Assembly (NCBI GenBank): GCA_964448675.1
Contig: CAYUZU010000017.1
Coordinates: 1-64,000, forward strand
Reading direction: 5' to 3'
DNA length: 64,000 nucleotides
Origin: CAYUZU01 sp964448675
GTDB taxonomy: Bacteria > Planctomycetota > Phycisphaerae > UBA1845 > Fen-1342
Position 1 is the first letter of the stretch, and each line of letters begins with the position of its first letter. The position numbers were made by a program, and so were the translations under genes. The notes below the pieces were generated by a model, which did not search any database, was not told the DNA's origin, and saw only the letters and a list, made by a program, of their open reading frames with translations. Shown piece by piece: positions 55,004 through 63,823 of this stretch.

Positions 55004-56205
55004 GGGTCTGCGTGCTGTGCGCGGCGCTGGTTTTCGTGACGGCTGGAGCGGCCCTGGCGCAGGAAGCCGCGCGGCCGGAGCGCGCGGATGATGATGCGCT
55101 GCGCCGTGTCGTCGTCACCGCCGAGGGCTATACCAAAGACGACGCGCTGCAACAGGCGTTGCGCAAGGCGCTCGAGAAAGGCGCCGGCACGGAGATCGCG
55201 TCGCATTCGGAAGTGCGCGACTTCGTCCTCGTCCGCGACACGATCTATAGCCGGGCAGCCGGCATCGTCTCGGAATACACGGTGCTCGAGGGACCCGAGG
55301 AAATCGCCGGCGGGGCGTGGTCAATCAAGATCGAAGCCCTGGTGCGGCCCGACGCGGTGGCCCGGGCATGGGGCGAGGTGCAGAACCTGCTGGACCAGAT
55401 CGGGCGACCCAAGATCATGGTGTGGGTCGACGAGCGCATCGACGGCCGGCTGCAGGATGCCTCTATCGTCGAGAGCCGGATCGAGCAGCTGTTCCTGGAG
55501 CAGGGCTTCGAGCTGGTCGATCGCGCGGCAACGGAAGCCATCCGCCGGCGCGAGGCCCGCGACGCCGAAGACACGAACGACACGGCCAAGCTGGCGCGGC
55601 TGGCAAAGGACGCCGGTGCCCACATCCTCATCCGCGGTTCGGCGGAGGCCAATCGGGCGGGGCTGCGCGACATCTACGGCGTAACGGCCGCGTTCTACAA
55701 CTGCTCGGCCCAGGCCAAGATCTACTACACCGACACCGGCCAGCTCCTGGTCAGCGAGTCGATCCCGACGCGTGACCGCGGCGTGCGGTCGTACCACGAG
55801 TTCAGCCCGCAGGCAGCGCGGCAGGCCCTCGTCGCGGCGACGTTCCCCGACTCGCCGCGACGCCGCGAACCGGCCCTGGCGACCAGGCTGCTGGATTCGG
55901 TCATGCGGCAATGGTCGACGATCATCACGGCGGGCGGCACGATCGAGCTCGCGATCGACCGGCTCGACTTCAAGACGTTCGTGCAGCTCAAGCGTGCCTT
56001 GGGCGAGCTCGAGCGCGTGCAGTCGGTCAACGCGGACTTCAGCAAGAACACCGGCCTGTTCCGCCTCAAGTCCCAGGTGTCGGCCCAGACGCTCGCCGAG
56101 CAGCTGATCGAGGACCCGTTCGACGACTGGATCGAGGTGCTCGACCTGAAACCCAACCGCATCCAGGCCCGGGCGGTGAGCCGGCCCGCGACCCGGCCGG
56201 GTTAG
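55000..56205 (+). CDS. FlgT/LPP20-like exported protein (gene 4 of operon)
   Basis: A 401-residue protein, GGAGG just before an ATG that overlaps the previous stop (ATGA). After a signal peptide (CAALVFVTAGAALAQ) comes one LPP20-like module (EGYTKDDALQQALRKALEKG, DFVLVRDTIYSRAAGIVSEY), then a middle alpha/beta domain (IMVWVDERIDGRLQ, LFLEQGFELVDRAATEAI, DAGAHILIRGSAEA) resembling the FlgT middle or CsgG-like fold, and a C-terminal domain. The whole resembles FlgT of polar-flagella rings, but here it closes an operon with no flagellar gene. Confidence 0.7.
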   Translation: MRVCVLCAALVFVTAGAALAQEAARPERADDDALRRVVVTAEGYTKDDALQQALRKALEKGAGTEIASHSEVRDFVLVRDTIYSRAAGIVSEYTVLEGPEEIAGGAWSIKIEALVRPDAVARAWGEVQNLLDQIGRPKIMVWVDERIDGRLQDASIVESRIEQLFLEQGFELVDRAATEAIRRREARDAEDTNDTAKLARLAKDAGAHILIRGSAEANRAGLRDIYGVTAAFYNCSAQAKIYYTDTGQLLVSESIPTRDRGVRSYHEFSPQAARQALVAATFPDSPRRREPALATRLLDSVMRQWSTIITAGGTIELAIDRLDFKTFVQLKRALGELERVQSVNADFSKNTGLFRLKSQVSAQTLAEQLIEDPFDDWIEVLDLKPNRIQARAVSRPATRPG

Positions 56206-56569
56206 GACCGCGATCCGGCGATCGGCCGTCGTGCAGTGCGTCCGCGGATGCAGGTCGCGCCGTGGCGCGCCTTCGGTCCTTCGAGCGACCGTTCTGCCGC
56301 CCGGAGTCCCTGTTCCACGAGTGGTGCATTCCGTGCCCGGCGCGGACTTCGCAGGGGGGCTCTCACTCACGAGCAAGTCCCGCCATCGGCCAAAAACGGT
56401 CTTCAAGGGTGCCACGGCTCTCGAGCGGATTTCGCATACCGGCAGTTCACACCACCGTCAATCGTCGTGCGAGAGGTCCACCGCCACCGCCGCGCGTTCG
56501 AACGCCGCCCCACCCTCAACCGAACCAGCCGGCAACCCCCCCCTTTTTCCAGTCACGCGGCCTGCGACC
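56206..56569. other. non-coding interval between convergent genes
   Basis: 364 bases lie between the LPP20 operon and the S41 protease on the other strand. I see no gene, repeat or hairpin worth calling. Confidence 0.4.
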
Positions 56570-58207
56570 TTACGGCGACACGCGCTGCGTTGTTGTCGCC
56601 GAGACGTTCGCACCTTCCTGCAATACCTTTACTGCCCGCCGCCATGTCGGGTCATCATCAGCATAAGCAGAAACCGGGTCAGAGAGCGTGATGTCGGGCG
56701 CAATGCCCATGTCCTCGATCGGCGTTCCATCCGGCATCAGATCCACCCAGCGCGAGTACCAAACGTGGATCGGCAAATCGGGCAGTGCGAAAGGCCTGGG
56801 GTTACCGCTCGCGCCGCGCGTGCGCATCCCTATCGTCGTAACGTGCGGCAATGCAGACATCATCTGTACCAGCGCCTCGCCGCTGCTCATGCACTTGCCG
56901 CCAATAAGGCACACAACCGGGCCAACATAAGGATCATCACCGGCCGCCAAGGTGCGTGGGGCCGGCGGGCTGAGGTCAGTATGCGCCGCACCCTGACGCT
57001 GGCGGCTCGCGGCGTACACAACGTCCTTCTCGCAGAAGAACGTCGCGATCTCGCGCGCAAGCGCCTCGCTGCCACCGCTGCACCCACCACGCAGATCCAC
57101 GATGAACCCCGGCGCGCCCCGCAGCTTCCCCAATGCAACCAGCGTCTGCTGAACAACCGCGGGCGTCGCGGCACTCTGCCGGGCAATAATCAGAACGCCG
57201 TAACCCTCACGCGTGCGCCCGACAATCGCGAACTCGCCGCAGTCGACCCATTCGGCCAGGGCCGCTCGCACGTACTTGGGCGACCAGTTGCGCTGCCAGG
57301 GCCGCTCGTATGTACCGATCACACCGTCCGGCGTATCAACCCATACGTGCAGATCCTCGAGATGAGCGAGCATGTCGCGCAGCAGATTCACGAAGTCGCT
57401 CAGCGTGACACAATCCGCCACGTGCGGACGGTATTCGCCGCGCAGCTTGCGCCAATCGACCTCCTTCAACGCGAAGTAGCTGTAGCTCCGATCCATGCTC
57501 CCCCACAACGCGTCAAATGCCGCTGTCAGCCGGGCAGGGGTGATCTCCACGGGCGCTGGCCGCAGGTGCAAGTCACGCGCCGGGGCTTCGATCCCATTGC
57601 GAATCAGCGGCGGCTCCAGCACGCGAATCGTGTAGACGCCCGCCGGCACCTGGACCTCGAACCGTCCACCCGGGTCCGTCATGCCGGCGTACTCGAACGT
57701 TGCATTGCTGATCGTGAAACGGAACCGATTGGTCTTGTTCGATAAGCCCGCGCGCTTCTCCATGGCGGTCAATGGACGCTCGATTCGCCCAGCGAAGACT
57801 TCGCCCGGTTGCAAACGAAAGTCGATCGTGAAATCGTCACCAGGCGACAACAACTTCCCTTCCTGCCACGACCCCGACACGTAACTTGCATGCGTCACCA
57901 CGATTTCAGCAAGCCGAAGCCGCGCACCACCGACCCAGCGTACGGTCATCTCGTAACGCCCCTGCTCGTTCGTTTGCACCCGTAAGGCGCGAAAGTCCAA
58001 AGGCCGGGCCTCGCCACAACGATTGACCCGAACAGTGGCACCCGCGACCGGCTTTCCCGCCGCATCGACGACCCTGCCGCGCAGTATCGCATTCGTCGCC
58101 GCCGCGTCATCATCGGCCGCAGTGCAACCGACACTGCACGCCATCAGCACACACCACGCCGCGCTGCGCGCCACGCCCCGCCTGATGACAACCTCCGCAT
58201 TCAGCAT
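56570..58207 (-). CDS. S41 (tail-specific-type) protease, lipoprotein
   Basis: A 545-residue protein from ATG 58207, which follows AGGAGAAAGGA and gives a lipobox (LMACSVGC). The N-terminal third has a carboxypeptidase-regulatory-like beta sandwich (LRGRVVDAAGKPVAGATVRV). The S41 domain follows: GFIVDLRGGCSGGSEALARE, PVVCLIGGKCMSSGEALVQM with likely nucleophile Ser441, and GTPIEDMGIAPDITLSDPV. There is no PDZ domain. S41 proteases use a Ser/Lys pair; the Lys was not located with confidence. The fused sandwich may bind substrate at the membrane. Confidence 0.75.
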   Translation of the reverse strand: MLNAEVVIRRGVARSAAWCVLMACSVGCTAADDDAAATNAILRGRVVDAAGKPVAGATVRVNRCGEARPLDFRALRVQTNEQGRYEMTVRWVGGARLRLAEIVVTHASYVSGSWQEGKLLSPGDDFTIDFRLQPGEVFAGRIERPLTAMEKRAGLSNKTNRFRFTISNATFEYAGMTDPGGRFEVQVPAGVYTIRVLEPPLIRNGIEAPARDLHLRPAPVEITPARLTAAFDALWGSMDRSYSYFALKEVDWRKLRGEYRPHVADCVTLSDFVNLLRDMLAHLEDLHVWVDTPDGVIGTYERPWQRNWSPKYVRAALAEWVDCGEFAIVGRTREGYGVLIIARQSAATPAVVQQTLVALGKLRGAPGFIVDLRGGCSGGSEALAREIATFFCEKDVVYAASRQRQGAAHTDLSPPAPRTLAAGDDPYVGPVVCLIGGKCMSSGEALVQMMSALPHVTTIGMRTRGASGNPRPFALPDLPIHVWYSRWVDLMPDGTPIEDMGIAPDITLSDPVSAYADDDPTWRRAVKVLQEGANVSATTTQRVSP

Positions 58208-58534
58208 GCGTCGTCCTTTCTCCTGTTGCGGTCCGAATCTCATCGCCTCAGCCAAACGCCCATTTCGGTTGCCGCCTGCCGCAGGAAGCATGGTGAAGGG
58301 CCGATACGGAGCCGCATTCCCCATTCGCTTCCCACGAGCAGAGACAGGCAGAACGTGGATTCTAAGGCAATCCGCATTTCTTCGTCGCGTCAATCGCCCC
58401 TGTCTGACGGCCCGGACTCTTCGGGTACAGTGTCCTGACACCGCAGCATTGTGGAACCTGCGCCAAACGCGCCGCGCAAGCCGTCCATCCCTCAGCAATC
58501 ACATCCGACGCAGCCCGCACGGCAGCGCCTCGCG
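58208..58534. other. non-coding interval
   Basis: 327 bases upstream of the S41 gene and downstream of the SUMF1-like gene. No gene is supported. A TAGAAT lies in the minus strand without a matching -35 at normal spacing, so no promoter is called. Confidence 0.3.
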
Positions 58535-59584
58535 TCACGTGTGGCACGCGCGTCGCCGACTGCCCGCAGCCAGGATCATCAGCAATACGCCCGCCACGGG
58601 TTCTGGCACGAGCGCGATTCGCAAGCCGATGTCGTTGTCGGCATGGGCCGGCAAGACGCCAACCCGCTTGCTGGCATTGAGATCGGTGGCGCCGTAGAAG
58701 CACGAGCCGCCCCGCACGCACCGTTGATTGCCCCACACCATCTCCTCGGTCCACTCCTTGACGTTGCCCCCCTGATCGTAAGTACCATAGCTGCTGCCGG
58801 AATTGGTGAAGGCACCGACTTCGGTACGGTAATAGGGGAAGCCGATCGTGTAACCCAGCTCATAGAAGTTGGCACTGTTGCCCGGGTCGGGGTGTTGCAG
58901 ATCATTGCCGGGCACGGTGTGCGACTGCGTCGGATACGACCAGTAGCCGTTCTCAGGCGCACCAGCCTGATGATACGCGGCCTTATACCACTCGTCCTCG
59001 GTCGGAATCACATACGTGGCCGCCGGCTCACGCACGACCGCCGTCAATTCTTCATCCGTCATCGCGCCGTTCAGCGCATACGACCCGTCCTCGGTCGTGC
59101 CGGGGCCCTGGGCGCCGGATGGCTGACCGTTGCTAAGCCAATTGGCATAGCGTGCTGCGTCGCCCCAATTCACGAAGTTTACAGGACGACGAGCCCAATC
59201 GTTGGGAACGCTGTATGCGAAACTTCCCGCCACGCCACTACGCTCGATCCGGCAGCCGTAGCTATGCTCGATCATGTCGGGCGCATAGAGTTCGTATGGA
59301 TCCGTAGCCGCGACGGCGTTCAGGAACGTCACGTAGTCGCTGGCAGTCACTTCGAATCGGCCGATCTGATAGTCATAATCAACAGCGCCGCAAAGCCGAT
59401 CCGGACCGGCGCCACCGACGCCAGTGCCCGACCACTCCGGCCAGTTGCCTGCGTCACCGACAGGGACGAGGTCTATTACCTGAGAAACAGCCGACGACGG
59501 CAGCGCAGCACCGTAGAGCGCGGGTGCCGCGACCAGTACACAAGTCGTCGCAACGACGGTGAGATACGTGTAAGACAGGTGCAT
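58535..59584 (-). CDS. SUMF1/FGE-like protein with PEP-CTERM tail
   Basis: A 349-residue exported protein; ATG 59584 follows AGGAGA and gives a signal peptide (VVATTCVLVAAPALYGAAL). The body is a formylglycine-generating-enzyme-like (SUMF1) fold: IGRFEVTASDYVTFLNAVA, RPVNFVNWGDAARYANWLS, YVIPTEDEWYKAAYHQ and CVRGGSCFYGATD. The C-terminus VPEPVAGVLLMILAAGSRRR is a PEP-CTERM anchor. Many such domains are not true sulfatase activators; the paired Cys of active FGE were not found. It is probably a surface protein, and no sulfatase is adjacent. Confidence 0.8.
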   Translation of the reverse strand: MHLSYTYLTVVATTCVLVAAPALYGAALPSSAVSQVIDLVPVGDAGNWPEWSGTGVGGAGPDRLCGAVDYDYQIGRFEVTASDYVTFLNAVAATDPYELYAPDMIEHSYGCRIERSGVAGSFAYSVPNDWARRPVNFVNWGDAARYANWLSNGQPSGAQGPGTTEDGSYALNGAMTDEELTAVVREPAATYVIPTEDEWYKAAYHQAGAPENGYWSYPTQSHTVPGNDLQHPDPGNSANFYELGYTIGFPYYRTEVGAFTNSGSSYGTYDQGGNVKEWTEEMVWGNQRCVRGGSCFYGATDLNASKRVGVLPAHADNDIGLRIALVPEPVAGVLLMILAAGSRRRACHT

Positions 59585-59755
59585 GAGGTTCTCCTGCAAC
59601 CGGCGCCGTGACGTCCAGATACGACGAACAAGTGGCAGCCGCCACGGTAACGGCTTCTGATTGGGTTGATTGTGCGTTTACTTGCGCTAACGTGACCCTC
59701 GCGCCCGTCGCGCAGCAAGCCGCACGCGAGCGCGAGGGTAGGGCATGGGAATCAC

Positions 59756-60373
59756 TCAAGAGGAACGGCGACGGAACAGAGTCGCGACCACGAGCATCAA
59801 GCCCGCCGCTGGCTCCGGCGTCAGCGTGGTAATCCACCCCGTCGCGTAGGCCGACTCGCCATCCGGGAAATTAAGGCCGACGCTGATCTCGGCATTGTCG
59901 TCAATGTCCTGCATCTGCCCCCAATCCAGGGCCAGGGGCAAACTGTCATCTTCGATCCAGAAACCGCTCTCTTCCATCATGCCCAGACCGAAGTACTGGA
60001 GGTTCACGCCGGCCGGAGTCTCGCCAACGCCGCGAACAACGATGCGGTCCCAGATATTCCACGGCTCACCCGGCACCGGCTCGTCGTTGTGGATCTCCAG
60101 GCCCACGGTCGGCGCCGCGATGACGGTATCCTCAAATTGCATCACCAATGACAGCCCGACGTACTCACCTTCATTCGGGTCGCGGTTCGTGTCCGGCGTG
60201 TCCGTATCGTAGCTGAACGATCCAGTGAAAGTGCGCGCACCGCCGAAGTGGCCGGCGGGGTCGGTCACATTGCGTAACTCTCCCGAAAACTCGTAAGCGA
60301 CAATGGCGGCATCTGTCGCGGACACCGCCAGTCCGATCGCAACTTGCAGCGCAAGCAATCTGCGTACAGTCAT
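59756..60373 (-). CDS. PEP-CTERM exported protein of unknown function
   Basis: A 205-residue protein from ATG 60373, preceded by a long purine ribosome site (AGGAGAAGGACGGAG). It has a signal peptide (LLALQVAIGLAVSATDA) and a beta-rich body (YEFSGELRNVTDPAGHFGGA, FTGSFSYDTDTPDTNRDPNE) typical of PEP-CTERM proteins, and ends LTPEPAAGLMLVVATLFRRR, the sorting signal cut by an exosortase. No enzyme motif is visible. Confidence 0.75.
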   Translation of the reverse strand: MTVRRLLALQVAIGLAVSATDAAIVAYEFSGELRNVTDPAGHFGGARTFTGSFSYDTDTPDTNRDPNEGEYVGLSLVMQFEDTVIAAPTVGLEIHNDEPVPGEPWNIWDRIVVRGVGETPAGVNLQYFGLGMMEESGFWIEDDSLPLALDWGQMQDIDDNAEISVGLNFPDGESAYATGWITTLTPEPAAGLMLVVATLFRRRSS

Positions 60374-60676
60374 GTCTCCGTCCTTCTCCTTCTCGTGACA
60401 ATCTCCGTGCAGGCGCCCCGGTGGCGCAGCACAACTGGTCATTCACAGTGCGCGTACGATGACCCCAAATGACCCGGGCTGCCCCGGCGAATGGGCGATC
60501 CACCGCATCACCCGGGGCGATCAAGCTCAACTGGCCAGCCAGCCAGTTTTTCGGTCATTGCAGAGAAAGATACGAATCCCCCACGTGGGCATTCAAGCAC
60601 TTGCGACATTTCTGGACAACTTTCAGACAGATACCGACACCACGAGCACGGCTGTCGTCCCCCGGACTCTCGCCCC
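60374..60676. other. non-coding interval
   Basis: 303 bases downstream of tetR and upstream of the PEP-CTERM gene, both on the minus strand. Nothing beyond the PEP-CTERM ribosome site at its left edge was seen. Confidence 0.3.
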
Positions 60677-61297
60677 CTATGAACGACGCCTCCCCGCCCG
60701 CTCCACAAGCAACGCCCGCAAACCCCGCTCCAAGTCATGCCAGAAGTCATCCCCCAGCCCCGCACCCGCGACAGTCGCCAACGCCAGGCTCGTGCCGTCC
60801 AGTATGCTCATGTACGTCGTCGCGATCACCTTCACCGGCAGCACTGGCACAAGCGCACCACGATCAACCATGTCCTGCAAACCGCTCCGCAATGCGCCAC
60901 GAAAGCCACAGTAGCTGTGACTCAGCACCTTGCGCACCAACCTGCTGTGTCGCGCCGTGCCAAGTCCTTCCAGAAACAGCGCAAAGTGCCTCGGGTTCTC
61001 CGCGTAGAGCGCCGCGAACGTCTGCACCATCTTCGATGTCAATTGCCGTGCTGACCGTGATTGCGCCAGAACGTCCTGCATTAGCGCAATAGCCTGCTCC
61101 ATGTTCCGATCAAGGACCTGTGCGAACATCTGCTCCTTCGTGTTGAAGTGATAGTGCAGCAGCCCGCGACTCACCCCAGCCTGCCGCGCAATCTTGTCAA
61201 AAGTGGCCTCCCCGTACCCGTGCCGGGCAATCATCGTACCCGCAGCCGCTAGGATCCGCTCAGTGGCCGGCGTCGCTGGACGTTTCTTGCGCGACAT
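60677..61297 (-). CDS. TetR/AcrR-family repressor
   Basis: A 206-residue regulator starting MSRKKRPATPATERILAAAG. The helix-turn-helix is typical: GYGEATFDKIARQAGVSRGL, LHYHFNTKEQMFAQVLDR. The C-terminal ligand domain (FALFLEGLGTARHSRLVRKV and following helices) is variable as expected. It is read away from the Cys-rich protein/HlyD/ABC genes, and the promoter between carries an inverted repeat, so it most likely represses that efflux operon until a ligand binds. Longer upstream starts are unsupported. Confidence 0.85.
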   Translation of the reverse strand: MSRKKRPATPATERILAAAGTMIARHGYGEATFDKIARQAGVSRGLLHYHFNTKEQMFAQVLDRNMEQAIALMQDVLAQSRSARQLTSKMVQTFAALYAENPRHFALFLEGLGTARHSRLVRKVLSHSYCGFRGALRSGLQDMVDRGALVPVLPVKVIATTYMSILDGTSLALATVAGAGLGDDFWHDLERGLRALLVERAGRRRS

Positions 61298-61599
61298 ACG
61301 GACGTGTCCTCCACCGCGGTCGGGCACCGTGCTCACGCGGGGCAAGGCTGGACGTGTGACGCCGGCTCGTACATCACCGGCAGGCCACCCCGCATCTTCA
61401 TCCGGAGAAGTTAGAACGAGTTTGCCCGGCGACCACGGCGAAGTCCAGCCATTCCGCCAAGATCGGTCGGGCACTGGCGCTCGCCGGCGACGAGCAACGC
61501 GGACGACGCCACCTGCCGCTGGCGCCGGGTTCGTCAGCGGCGAGCACCCGCCGTACACCAACACGGCGCCTTATGGTGCATTGGGCGCTTGTTTGGCGT

Positions 61600-61650
61600 T
61601 TATGAACCAGAAAGGCGCCTATTATAGGGCCTACGTTGACGCGTTCATAA
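61600..61650 (+). promoter_or_regulatory. candidate TetR operator (split inverted repeat)
   Basis: TTATGAAC at 61600-61607 and GTTCATAA at 61643-61650 are exact inverted copies 35 bases apart (about four helical turns centre to centre). The right copy lies inside the -35/-10 spacer of the promoter at 61636-61664. A smaller near-palindrome, CCTATTATAGG (61618-61628), sits between them. Repressor binding here would block transcription. Confidence 0.55.
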
Positions 61651-61664
61651 CTGCTTTCTATAGT
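61636..61664 (+). promoter_or_regulatory. sigma-70-type promoter of the efflux operon
   Basis: TTGACG (61636-61641), a 17-base spacer, and TATAGT (61659-61664), each matching five of six consensus bases. It is 34 bases before the ATG of the Cys-rich protein gene, with GGAGAG in between as a possible ribosome site. Confidence 0.65.
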
Positions 61665-61697
61665 GATTCAGGAGAGTCATCCAGAAACCCTCGACCA

Positions 61698-62117
61698 ATG
61701 CGCGTACAGACAGTCTTCATTACCGTTCGATTCACCCTCGCCGTCTTGGCCACGGTGGCGCTGTCGTTGCCGGCCAATGCCGTGCTGACCGTCTGCCCCG
61801 CATGCACCAGCAACCACAACGCACCCGCGCAACCAGCCCAAGCCCCAAGCGCGTGTTGCAGCACGCATTGTTCGCCATCTCCCTCCAACACGACCGATGC
61901 GCAATCACCGCGGCAGGCCCCCGGCGAATCGGACACACCTCCCGGCTGCCCGGAGGATTGCCCCGCACCCTGCTGCGCTGGCAAGCTGACTTGTACGCCG
62001 CCGGTCGCGATTATGGTTCCATTTGCCATCGCTGCACACGATGCCGTCCTGACGATGCCGCAGTCCGTTAATCCCGCGCCGCCTGATAACGGGATCTTCC
62101 GCCCTCCGCGCGCCTAG
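61698..62117 (+). CDS. small Cys-rich exported protein, first gene of the TetR-controlled unit
   Basis: A 139-residue protein from ATG 61698 with a signal peptide (FTLAVLATVALSLPANA). The mature part has ten cysteines in three groups, CPAC, CCSTHC and CPEDCPAPCCAGKLTC, separated by Pro/Ser/Gln-rich stretches; such spacing suggests metal binding (copper or zinc, for example). The C-terminal PFAIAAHDAVLTM is hydrophobic. It is followed after 93 bases by the HlyD-like gene. No family is recognised. Confidence 0.6.
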   Translation: MRVQTVFITVRFTLAVLATVALSLPANAVLTVCPACTSNHNAPAQPAQAPSACCSTHCSPSPSNTTDAQSPRQAPGESDTPPGCPEDCPAPCCAGKLTCTPPVAIMVPFAIAAHDAVLTMPQSVNPAPPDNGIFRPPRA

Positions 62118-62210
62118 ACCGCCCGCTCACCCTCGTTCCTGCTGTCAACTGAGACGATACCCCGCGCGCATGCGCTGCGCGTACAGAATCAACCGGAAGA
62201 GGCGGTTCAA

Positions 62211-63788
62211 ATGGCCAGCACGACACCTGACTTGTCCACGCTTTCCCGCGCACCCACGTCGGGCACCGCGCAACATGAGGCCAGCAGTACCGAGACAGTG
62301 CCTCTGCCTCGAGCACGCTGGCGCACCCGCGTCCTGCTTCCCGGTGCCATCTTTGCGGCGACCGCGGCCCTGCTCGGCGTGGCCGCCGGTGACGTGCTCT
62401 GGCCGGCAAAGTCCGTCCGCGTGGTCCCGGTGCTCGTCAAGACCGACGTTGACGCCCAGCCCGAAGGCAGCGTCGTCGCGCAGGCGCCCGGCTGGATCGA
62501 GCCTGATCCGTTTCCGATCTATGTAACCGCACTCGCCGATGGCGTCGTCGCAGAGGTGCTGGTCCTGGAGGGCGAGGCCGTCGACGCGGGCCAGCTGGTC
62601 GTACGGCTGGTCGACGACGATGCACGCATCGCGCTGAACGAAGCCGAGGCCGCCCTGGCCGAACGCCGGGCCGCGCTGGAAGCCGCGCGGGCCCAACTCG
62701 CCGAGGCCCAGGACAACTGGGACCACCCGATCGAGCTGACCCGCAAGCTGGAGACCGCCAAGGCCAAGCTCGCACAGAAGAACGCCGAGCTGGCGCGCTG
62801 GCCTGCCGAGCTGGAGCGCGAGCAGGCCCAGGCCGTCTACCTCGAGGCCGAGTACGGACGGCTGCAGCCGCTGCACGAAAAGGGCCAGGCCAGCGACATC
62901 GAGCTCATCCAGGCACGCCAGGCGCATCTCGCGCAGCAGGCCACCGTCGAAGCCACACGCCGCCGCGAAGCGATCCTCGAAGCCCAGGTTGCCGATCTGA
63001 CGGCGGAGGTCCGCGCCGCCGCGCGGGACCTCGAGCTCCGCATCGCGGACACGCGGGCCCTGGCCGAGGCGCGTGCCGCGGTCCGGCGGGCCGAGGCGGC
63101 CGTCGACACGGCGCAGGCCGCACGCGACGACGCCGCGTTGCGGCTGGAGCGCATGGAGATCCACGCGCCGGTCAGTGGCCGCATCATGGTGCGGCTCGTC
63201 GGCCCGGGCTCGAAGGTGATTCAACGGATGGACAGCCCGCACTCGGCCCACGTGATCCACGTCTACGACCCGCAGAAGCTGCAGGTGCGTGTGGACGTGC
63301 CGCTGGTCGACGCGGCCAAGGTCGGCGTCGGTCAACCGGCCGAGATCATCGCCGACGTGCTGCCGGACCGCGTCTTCGCCGGGCGCGTGACGCGGGTCGT
63401 CCACGAAGCGGACGTCCAGAAGAACACCTTGCAGGTGAAGGTCGCCATCGAAGACCCGTCGCCGGAGCTCAAGCCGGAGATGCTGGCCCGGGCGCGCTTC
63501 CTCGCCGTGCCGGACCCCGACGCCAAGGAAGACACGATGCGCGCCGCCGAACGCCTGTTCGTCCCGGAAGACACCCTTCAGGAACATGAGGGCGAATCGT
63601 TCGTCTGGCTCGCCGACCAGGTGGACAACGTGGCCCGCCGGCAGCCGGTGTCACCTGGCCGTGCCGTCATCGACGGCTGGACGCTGGTCCGCGACGGCCT
63701 GCAGCCCGGCGACCGCGTCATCGTCGACGCCCCGGCCGACCTGAGCGACGGCCAGCGCATCCGGATTACCGAGGACCAACGCAACTGA
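62211..63788 (+). CDS. HlyD/RND-type membrane-fusion (adaptor) protein
   Basis: A 525-residue adaptor with one N-terminal membrane helix (LLPGAIFAATAALLGVAAG). Lipoyl-like halves flank a long helical hairpin: YVTALADGVVAEVLVLEGEA and IHAPVSGRIMVRLVGPGSKV, with the coiled coil between them (ALAERRAALEAARAQLAEAQ). Beta-barrel and membrane-proximal parts follow (VDVPLVDAAKVGVGQPAEII, LFVPEDTLQEHEGESFVWLA). With the following ATPase it resembles MacAB/LolCDE-type exporters. The TetR-controlled promoter upstream suggests an inducible efflux system. Confidence 0.85.
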   Translation: MASTTPDLSTLSRAPTSGTAQHEASSTETVPLPRARWRTRVLLPGAIFAATAALLGVAAGDVLWPAKSVRVVPVLVKTDVDAQPEGSVVAQAPGWIEPDPFPIYVTALADGVVAEVLVLEGEAVDAGQLVVRLVDDDARIALNEAEAALAERRAALEAARAQLAEAQDNWDHPIELTRKLETAKAKLAQKNAELARWPAELEREQAQAVYLEAEYGRLQPLHEKGQASDIELIQARQAHLAQQATVEATRRREAILEAQVADLTAEVRAAARDLELRIADTRALAEARAAVRRAEAAVDTAQAARDDAALRLERMEIHAPVSGRIMVRLVGPGSKVIQRMDSPHSAHVIHVYDPQKLQVRVDVPLVDAAKVGVGQPAEIIADVLPDRVFAGRVTRVVHEADVQKNTLQVKVAIEDPSPELKPEMLARARFLAVPDPDAKEDTMRAAERLFVPEDTLQEHEGESFVWLADQVDNVARRQPVSPGRAVIDGWTLVRDGLQPGDRVIVDAPADLSDGQRIRITEDQRN

Positions 63789-63823
63789 CCCCGTCGCGTC
63801 CGCGTGACGGCAGGAGAATAGAC

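Noticed and set aside
56231..57745. 504-residue + frame over the S41 protease
   Set aside because: The minus strand has lipobox, ribosome site and S41 motifs; the + frame has none.
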